From the NCBI GenBank assembly GCA_047621945.1, contig JBLHMK010000037.1, positions 1-18,410 of the forward strand: a stretch of DNA of 18,410 nucleotides. Direction: 5' to 3'. The notes beneath the pieces are model-generated. The model did no database searches and was not told where the DNA came from. It worked only from the letters and a program-made list of their open reading frames with translations. Origin of the DNA: JAFMKE01 sp047621945. Lineage in GTDB: Bacteria; Bacteroidota; Bacteroidia; Chitinophagales; UBA8649. Below, in pieces: positions 12,752 to 18,410 of the stretch. A program made the position numbers and the translations under genes. The stretch's first letter is position 1, and each line of letters starts with the position of its first letter.

Positions 12752-13756
12752 ATGGATTTTTCTCATAGACGTAAAAACATACTAACTGGCGAATGGATTC
12801 AAGTCAGTCCGCATCGAACCAAACGACCTTGGCAAGGGAAGGAGGAAGAGGTGAAGGATGGTCAAGTTGTTGAGCATGACCCCCACTGTTATTTATGCGC
12901 AGGGAATACCCGAGCGAATGGATCAATCAATCCAAAATATCAAGGCGTCTATGTTTTTGAAAATGATTTTGCCGCTTTGCAAGCAGATGTTGAAGAAACG
13001 AGCGTTAACGAAAACGAATTACTAGTTGCTAAGTCTGAAAAGGGCATCTGTAAAGTAGTTTGCTTCTCAGAAAACCACCACCTGAGTCTGGCGAAGATGG
13101 ACGTGTCTGCAATTGAACAAGTCGTAAAAGCTTGGACAAAAGAGTATCAAGAGTTGGGAAGCCTAGATTATATTAATGCGGTACAGATTTTTGAAAATAA
13201 GGGTGACATAATGGGATGCAGTAATCCTCATCCACATGGTCAGATTTGGGCGCAAGAAAGTTTGCCTCAGGAGATGGTGAAAGAGCAAGAGCAGCAAGAG
13301 GTATATTACCAGAAACATCAAGGTCCTTTACTTGCCGATTATGTTCAATTGGAACTCAAGCTAAAGGAACGCATCCTTTTTGAGAATGAATCCTTCGTGG
13401 TATTAGTACCTTATTGGGCTATCTGGCCATTTGAAACCATGATTGTTGCGAAGCAGGAGCGAAGTAGTTTGAATGATTTTAATCAAGAGGATACCAAAGC
13501 CTTTGCGGAAGCTATTCAATATTTAACAAGTACCTACGACAAGTTATTCGATTGTTCTTTTCCTTATTCAGCAGGAATCCATCAATCTCCAACAGATGGT
13601 AAAGCTCATCCTGAGTGGACTTTCCATATGCATTTTTATCCGCCATTGTTGCGTTCTGCAAGCGTTAAAAAGTTTATGGTTGGCTATGAAATGATGGGGA
13701 ATCCACAGCGAGATTTCACTCCAGAGTATGCTGCAAAAATGCTCCAAAATTTGTAA
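12752..13756 (+). CDS. galT: Galactose-1-phosphate uridylyltransferase
   Basis: Transfers UMP from UDP-glucose to galactose-1-phosphate, the second Leloir step; HIT superfamily, 334 aa, a normal length. The active-site motif SNPHPHGQIW contains His160-Pro-His162, with His162 the expected nucleophile. Zinc-site residues Cys46 and Cys49 (CYLC) and the His109/110 region (SENHH) are present. The second half carries the family block PEWTFHMHFYPPLLR and the tail GYEMMGNPQRD. Starts 2 bases after galK, so it is almost surely co-translated with it. No galE, mutarotase or sugar transporter is in the window, so UDP-galactose epimerisation must be encoded elsewhere. A short weak hairpin (ACATAA/TTATGT) follows the stop but lacks the GC content of a good terminator. 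Confidence 0.96.
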   Translation: MDFSHRRKNILTGEWIQVSPHRTKRPWQGKEEEVKDGQVVEHDPHCYLCAGNTRANGSINPKYQGVYVFENDFAALQADVEETSVNENELLVAKSEKGICKVVCFSENHHLSLAKMDVSAIEQVVKAWTKEYQELGSLDYINAVQIFENKGDIMGCSNPHPHGQIWAQESLPQEMVKEQEQQEVYYQKHQGPLLADYVQLELKLKERILFENESFVVLVPYWAIWPFETMIVAKQERSSLNDFNQEDTKAFAEAIQYLTSTYDKLFDCSFPYSAGIHQSPTDGKAHPEWTFHMHFYPPLLRSASVKKFMVGYEMMGNPQRDFTPEYAAKMLQNL

Positions 13757-13843
13757 GAGATTATTTTTACATAATTTCTTTATGTTTATTTAGATTAATT
13801 CCAAACAAATACTTAATTTTACGTTCCACGCAAGAATTATGCA

Positions 13844-15745
13844 TTGAGAACTTACCTCATTTTGATTATTATCGGTCTATTTAGTACGCATATTTATGCC
13901 CAAGATATAGACCAACAAAAGTTCCGTTCCCTGGTCAATCTTTCTAATTACATTGCTAATGATTATCCTAATGCTGTTGCATTTGATACCATTATTAATG
14001 AGTTCGAATACGCTGAAATGCAGGAGTTTGTGAGTACTATGCAAGTGCTTCATGGCGAGTTAGAAGCGGGAGTCGGTAATGAAGATTTTAAGGCATTAAG
14101 CTTAAATCTTGAATATCTTAAAGAATCGATATGGACGAAAGCAGATGCGATTGTTATTCAAGATTTGTCGAATGAGATTAGCAGTGTGTTACTGGCTCAA
14201 GAGATATTGAATAATGTGCCTTCTACTCAAGCAAATATTACAACTGGAAGGCAATTATATCTACAAAATTGTGCATATTGTCATGGCGATTTAGGAAGAG
14301 GAGATGGTCTTTCTTCTATAGGATTAGTGCCAGCGCCGAGTAACTTTTTAGAAGCACAACATATTTTCCCGTTCCACATTTATAATACTATTCAATTAGG
14401 AATTGAAGGAACCTCTATGGCCGCTCAAACTCATCTGAGTGAGCAAGAGACTTGGGATTTATCTTTCTATGTAATGACCTTGACCTACGAAGACACTATA
14501 GTAGATGCCTCAAGAATTGGAGATGCATTGGGTAAAGTTGATCTAGCAAGCCTATCGAATCAGAATAATAGTAAACTAGAATCCTTGTTCGATTTGGATG
14601 GTCAAGCCATTATAAAAGCATTACGTTTTCAAAAAGGAGAAGTTGGGAAAGAGGAGAGTCTAGCCTTGACCTTGAGTATGTTGAGGGAGTCCATGGCGGC
14701 CTACCATGAAGGCAATGCAGAAGAAGCTAATCAATTAGCTTTAGATGCTTACTTTATTGGTTTTGAGCCTGTTGAAATTGAATTGGGCGCAACTAGTCCG
14801 GGGAAAGTTGTTACGATTGAGAAGGAAATGATGATTTTCCGTTCGCTGTTAAACAAACCCAATAATGATACTTTAGTAAAAGAGCAATATGATAAGATAG
14901 CTTATCATTTTGACATTATAGAAAACGAAAAAGAACAAAGCGGATTTTGGTTTGTGTTCATTGCTAGCTTTTCTATTCTAATGAGAGAAGGGATGGAAGC
15001 ATTATTAATTATCGTAGCTATTCTTGCTGCACTGAATACATTCACAGATGGTGAAAAGGCAAAGAAATATGTTCACGGAGGATGGATTGTTGCCTTGCTT
15101 ATTGGTTTTATTAGCTACTTTTTTGCGGGGAAATTAATTGCCATGGGTGCTCATAAAAGAGAATTAATAGAAGGCTTAGGGGCCTTGCTTGCGGTTGTTA
15201 TTTTACTTTCTGTTGGTTTCTGGCTTCATGATAAATCGAATGCTATTGCTTGGAATAAATTTGTGAAGTCAAAGTTGTCTAAACACTTGAATGCAAATAG
15301 CTTATGGTCTGTTGCTTTATTGGCATTTGTAGTGGTATTTCGGGAAGCTTTTGAATCAGTTATCTTCTTATCTTCCCTAAGTATGGCAGGTGGAAGTGAG
15401 TCGGGTTTAGCTGTTTTCTTAGGTAGTTTGTTTGCGGCTGGTATTATCGCTGTAATTGGTGTTTTGATCATTAAGTTTTCTAAGAGATTACCCATACATC
15501 AAGTGTTCAAGATTTCATCTATAACTATGATTATCCTCGCGGTAATTTTAGCAGGAAGAGGAATAAAGGAATTGCAAGAAGCTGCATTTATAGGACTGGA
15601 TTTATTCAACTTCAGATTCAGTATTGATGCTCTAGGATTTTATCCTACCTATCAAACGATGGCTGCGCAAATTATCACCTTACTAATTGCTCTTGGTTTG
15701 TGGTTCTTGAATAAGCGCAAAGCTAGCAAGCTCGAAGCGGCTTAG
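13844..15745 (+). CDS. Cytochrome c-FTR1 iron permease fusion
   Basis: Membrane protein of 633 aa that probably imports iron. Residues 1-19 are a signal peptide (LILIIIGLFSTHIYA). A c-type cytochrome domain follows, with the haem-binding CAYCH at 143-147 and a likely axial Met192 (GTSMAA). After a helical periplasmic linker (about 240-365) comes an FTR1/EfeU-type permease of about seven membrane helices. It carries both iron-binding REXXE motifs, REGME at 381-385 and REAFE at 500-504. In this arrangement the cytochrome may oxidise ferrous iron at the permease mouth; that role is inferred. The only start that gives the signal peptide is TTG 13844; an out-of-frame ATG lies five bases upstream and its TGA overlaps this TTG. 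A weak TAATTTTA promoter-like box is at 13814. The stop is one base from that of the convergent BadF-type gene. Confidence 0.92.
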   Translation: MRTYLILIIIGLFSTHIYAQDIDQQKFRSLVNLSNYIANDYPNAVAFDTIINEFEYAEMQEFVSTMQVLHGELEAGVGNEDFKALSLNLEYLKESIWTKADAIVIQDLSNEISSVLLAQEILNNVPSTQANITTGRQLYLQNCAYCHGDLGRGDGLSSIGLVPAPSNFLEAQHIFPFHIYNTIQLGIEGTSMAAQTHLSEQETWDLSFYVMTLTYEDTIVDASRIGDALGKVDLASLSNQNNSKLESLFDLDGQAIIKALRFQKGEVGKEESLALTLSMLRESMAAYHEGNAEEANQLALDAYFIGFEPVEIELGATSPGKVVTIEKEMMIFRSLLNKPNNDTLVKEQYDKIAYHFDIIENEKEQSGFWFVFIASFSILMREGMEALLIIVAILAALNTFTDGEKAKKYVHGGWIVALLIGFISYFFAGKLIAMGAHKRELIEGLGALLAVVILLSVGFWLHDKSNAIAWNKFVKSKLSKHLNANSLWSVALLAFVVVFREAFESVIFLSSLSMAGGSESGLAVFLGSLFAAGIIAVIGVLIIKFSKRLPIHQVFKISSITMIILAVILAGRGIKELQEAAFIGLDLFNFRFSIDALGFYPTYQTMAAQIITLLIALGLWFLNKRKASKLEAA

Positions 15746-15746
15746 T

Positions 15747-16580
15747 TTATACGAATTGTTCCTTAAGGTGACTTAAAGGTTTTTGCACAATTTTTCCAAT
15801 CTTGAAACCATGCTTTTGAGCAATTTGCTTTAATTGGTCTTCAAAATAGAAGGCAATGCTTCCAATGAAGTGCACGGGGGAATCCTTAATCTCAGCTAAA
15901 CGCGATAAATGACTTTCACCAAACTCATCTAAACAATCTAAAACGATTTGCTCTATTTCTGGACGTTCAATATGCTTTTTGCAAAATGGAACAAAAGAAG
16001 CGAGATAGCGATTAGCTAAAGGTTCTTTGTATACTTTTTGTAAAAGATCGCTAGCATCAATAGGATATTCTCTGAAGAAATCATCCCGTAAATCTTGAGG
16101 TAGTTGCTTGTAAAAAACCTTTCGTAAAAGGGCCTTCGCAATATGTGTCCCGCTACCTTCATCTCCTATAATGTAGGCTAGAGATGAATATTTTTTTTGA
16201 ATGTCTTTACCGTCGAATATACGGAAGGTAGAACCTGTTCCTAATATGCAAACAAGGCATGGCTTATTATCTGAAACAGCAAGTACAGCTCCTTCAATGT
16301 CTGTTTTTACTTCAACTTCCGCTTCCTTAAAAACTTGGCTTAAGTAACTTTCTAATTCCTTAAGTTTTAATTCATTTGAACAACCTGCACCAAAAAAATG
16401 TATGGCTTTAACAGCTGTTAGGTGAGGGGCAAGTTTAGAATTAAGGATGGCCTTTTGAACATCTGCTTGAGTAACGAAGAATGGGTTTAAGCCAATTGTT
16501 TCTGTCTGCACTACTTGCTCTCCTTTGTCTAAAAGAATCCATTCTGTTTTTGTTGATCCGCTATCCGCTATTAAAATCAT
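15747..16580 (-). CDS. BadF/N-acetylglucosamine kinase-like ATPase
   Basis: A sugar-kinase-fold (ASKHA) protein of 277 aa from the BadF/BadG/BcrA/BcrD family. In Bacteroidota single-subunit members resemble N-acetylglucosamine kinase. The phosphate-1 loop DSGSTKTEW is at residues 6-14, the phosphate-2 strand ILGTGSTFRIF at about 112-122, and the conserved GDEGSG at 139-144. There is no iron-sulphur cysteine motif of the true benzoyl-CoA reductase activators, which favours the sugar kinase role; the substrate (GlcNAc or another amino sugar) is inferred. It starts 13 bases after the stop of the LTA-synthase-like gene on the same strand, so the two are probably co-transcribed. It converges on the FTR1 gene with one base between the stops. 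Confidence 0.9.
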   Translation of the reverse strand: MILIADSGSTKTEWILLDKGEQVVQTETIGLNPFFVTQADVQKAILNSKLAPHLTAVKAIHFFGAGCSNELKLKELESYLSQVFKEAEVEVKTDIEGAVLAVSDNKPCLVCILGTGSTFRIFDGKDIQKKYSSLAYIIGDEGSGTHIAKALLRKVFYKQLPQDLRDDFFREYPIDASDLLQKVYKEPLANRYLASFVPFCKKHIERPEIEQIVLDCLDEFGESHLSRLAEIKDSPVHFIGSIAFYFEDQLKQIAQKHGFKIGKIVQKPLSHLKEQFV

Positions 16581-16593
16581 GAACTCGAGTTAT

Positions 16594-18410
16594 TTAATAA
16601 TTTATATAGGTATTAAAAACGACTTGAAAGTACGCAGCATTTTTCAAATTACAAGAATTTAAATCATGATTTTCCATTAGTTCTTGATTATTCATGTCGT
16701 AATTAATGAAGCAGTCGCCTTGCTTATCTATCCAAGTATGTCCATGAATGGAAATGAATGAAGTATGCAAAGGGCTATATGGATTCATCATGTCTTTGCT
16801 AAATTGGTAATCTTCGCTTGGGAGATCCAATTGCTTTGCCAGACTATATGGAATGTCTGTTTGATTCATCAAGCGCATATTTACTTCACCTTTAAATTCA
16901 TCTTTCAAAGCAGGTCCAAACATAATGAATGGAATCTGATATCTATTCCTATCGGTATACCAATAACGAGCAGGGAAGGTGTGGCTATGGTCAGATGAAA
17001 TAATAAAAAGCGTATTCTCAAACCAAGGCATATCCTTACAGGCTTCATACCACTCTCCAATCAATCCATCCACATATTTAACCGTATTAATATACTTCCT
17101 GGCGTCATCTTCCTCATCTTCATTGAAAGGCATGTCAAAAGGTTCGTGAGTAGTCTGAGTTAGCATTAAAGAGAAGAAGGGCTCTTGTGGATTTTCCATG
17201 TCTTCTAGGAATTTATCAAACAAGAATTCATCTGGAGCACCAAGGTCTTGCGTCTGTTGTTCTTTTGGGAAGTCATCCAAGCTATACACTTTCTCAAAAC
17301 CATTGTGTACCAAGTAGGCTTTAAAGCTTCCGAATTCTGGTTCACCCGCAAAGAAAAATTTATTGGTATATGATTTTTCTTTTAGGGCCAATGGTAGAGA
17401 TGGAAGGTGTTGGAATTTTTCTGGCTGTGCGCCAATAGTATGCAAGGGTAAAGCAGGAAAACCACTTAGTACAGCCACAAGTCCCTGATCTGTTCTCATG
17501 CCACTCGCATACATACGTTTAAACATATATCCTTCCTCAATAATTTTGGAAACTTCAGGCATGAAGTTGTTCCCAGAGTTATACTCGTTAATGCAATTGG
17601 CATTCACCCCTTCTAAAGCAATATAAATGATGTTAGGTGTTTGAGTATTGAGCAATTGAATAGTGGTGTCTTTTGGTATGGAAGTTATCGATTCAAAGAT
17701 CTCTTGTGCTTTTTGGTCTTCTAGTAGTCGATAGGGATTGTTCTTTAAGGTATTCTGATTTTGGAAGAGGACGTTCCCAATATTCCATATGGAATTTACT
17801 CCCGCTACATTAAGCACATGATTGTTAGAGTAGTATGCATCACTTTGATTGATAGGGATTTCTCTTAATCCACCTCTTAACCCTAAGATTAGAAGACCTA
17901 AAACGACGAAGAAGTATATTGGGGTCAACCAAGACCTTTTTTGGCTTAAATCAACTTTGTCGATGAAAAATTTGAAGAAATAGAAGAAGATGAGGAACCC
18001 TGTGATTACCAAAATAAAAAAAACAAGAGCCAATTCTTTTCCTGCAGTTGCTATAACCATATCGGGCGTGTTCAGATAGGAGAGTGCTTTAGCGCTAAGT
18101 TTTGCTTTCCAATGAACAAACATATTCATGTCAATCCAATTGATAGCGAGAACAAATACGACCATTAAGGCATAGTAAAAACGTAGAAATGGAAGTATGA
18201 ATCTAGTTCGTTTCCAAATGACTTGAATCAAAATGGCAAGCAATGGAATGAATAATAAATAAGAAAGAGAAGCAAGGTCAAGCGAAAAACTATTAGGGAA
18301 ACAAGTGAGTATTTCGCTGCTGGTTTCTTCTTGAATAAAGACTTGATTCTTCTTTAGAAAAAGGGCCTTCATGAATTGCATGAGGAGGAGGATAAGGAGG
18401 CCGGGTTTGA
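16594..18410 (-). CDS. LTA-synthase-like sulfatase-superfamily membrane enzyme, 5' end missing
   Basis: An alkaline-phosphatase-superfamily transferase related to lipoteichoic acid synthase and phosphoglycerol transferases. The frame stays open past the ATG at 18381 to the window edge, and the extra codons (KPGLLILLL) form the start of a membrane helix, so the true start lies outside. At least four more hydrophobic segments follow up to about residue 172 (numbered from the 18381 ATG). The periplasmic catalytic domain then shows the LtaS-type metal and nucleophile sites: Glu258 (ALEGVN), candidate nucleophile Thr297 (GMRTDQG), His412 (TTHEPF) and Asp464-His465 (SSDHSH). Bacteroidota lack lipoteichoic acid, so the acceptor (a lipid, glycan or LPS) is unknown. 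Followed after 13 bases by the BadF-type kinase gene. Confidence 0.9.
   Translation of the reverse strand, partial: KPGLLILLLMQFMKALFLKKNQVFIQEETSSEILTCFPNSFSLDLASLSYLLFIPLLAILIQVIWKRTRFILPFLRFYYALMVVFVLAINWIDMNMFVHWKAKLSAKALSYLNTPDMVIATAGKELALVFFILVITGFLIFFYFFKFFIDKVDLSQKRSWLTPIYFFVVLGLLILGLRGGLREIPINQSDAYYSNNHVLNVAGVNSIWNIGNVLFQNQNTLKNNPYRLLEDQKAQEIFESITSIPKDTTIQLLNTQTPNIIYIALEGVNANCINEYNSGNNFMPEVSKIIEEGYMFKRMYASGMRTDQGLVAVLSGFPALPLHTIGAQPEKFQHLPSLPLALKEKSYTNKFFFAGEPEFGSFKAYLVHNGFEKVYSLDDFPKEQQTQDLGAPDEFLFDKFLEDMENPQEPFFSLMLTQTTHEPFDMPFNEDEEDDARKYINTVKYVDGLIGEWYEACKDMPWFENTLFIISSDHSHTFPARYWYTDRNRYQIPFIMFGPALKDEFKGEVNMRLMNQTDIPYSLAKQLDLPSEDYQFSKDMMNPYSPLHTSFISIHGHTWIDKQGDCFINYDMNNQELMENHDLNSCNLKNAAYFQVVFNTYINY

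Noticed and set aside
13771..13787. Terminator after galT
   Set aside because: The ACATAA/TTATGT stem is only 6 bp of A-T rich sequence with no GC core, too weak to claim.
16594..18381. Complete 595-aa sulfatase-like protein starting at ATG 18381
   Set aside because: The frame remains open to the window edge and the upstream codons form the first half of a membrane helix, so the gene is cut.

Overview
The window (AT-rich, about 18.4 kb) comes from a member of the Bacteroidota, most likely a flavobacterium-like lineage (Flavobacteriales; Cryomorphaceae/Schleiferiaceae-type is a guess). Supporting signs are a secreted protein with a C-terminal type IX secretion (T9SS) sorting domain, a GldH-like gliding lipoprotein, starts without Shine-Dalgarno sequences, and several candidate TAnnTTTG-type promoter boxes.

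Layout. 1-430: 3' part of tpx (thiol peroxidase), cut by the window edge and followed by a hairpin. 572-1409: two decayed genes, a SAM-methyltransferase remnant and a frameshifted HEAT-like protein. 1544-2704: T9SS-exported Asp-box propeller. 2821-3720: SDR oxidoreductase, followed at 3743-4289 by a ruined AraC-type regulator. 4411-4602: cold-shock protein with a terminator. 4708-5872: RluA-type pseudouridine synthase and gldH, probably co-transcribed. 5875-6263 (minus): frameshifted NTF2/SnoaL-like gene. 6332-8695 (minus): large GAF-domain protein. 8885-10492: a REP-associated tyrosine transposase (RAYT) whose two ends are each tandemly amplified, five ~101-bp units on one side and four ~128-bp units on the other. 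10548-13756: prfB-galK-galT, with prfB carrying an intact programmed +1 frameshift site. 13844-15745: cytochrome c-FTR1 iron permease fusion. 15747-18410 (minus): alkaline-phosphatase-superfamily (LTA-synthase-like) membrane enzyme, cut by the right edge, followed by a BadF/N-acetylglucosamine-kinase-like ATPase.

How it fits together. Most genes are housekeeping or stand-alone functions: peroxide defence, cold-shock RNA chaperone, rRNA/tRNA modification, translation termination, Leloir galactose catabolism, iron uptake, envelope modification. The most notable region is the RAYT locus. Its left and right arrays are built from the same two-hairpin module in inverted orientation (a GTAG-footed small hairpin next to the gene, a CCTTAGC hairpin outside). 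Each array unit carries a short piece of the gene-proximal sequence, and in the left array this includes the last codons of the transposase. This looks like repeated duplication of the element's own ends rather than scattered REP insertion. A second theme is gene decay: four pseudogenes in the first 6.3 kb.
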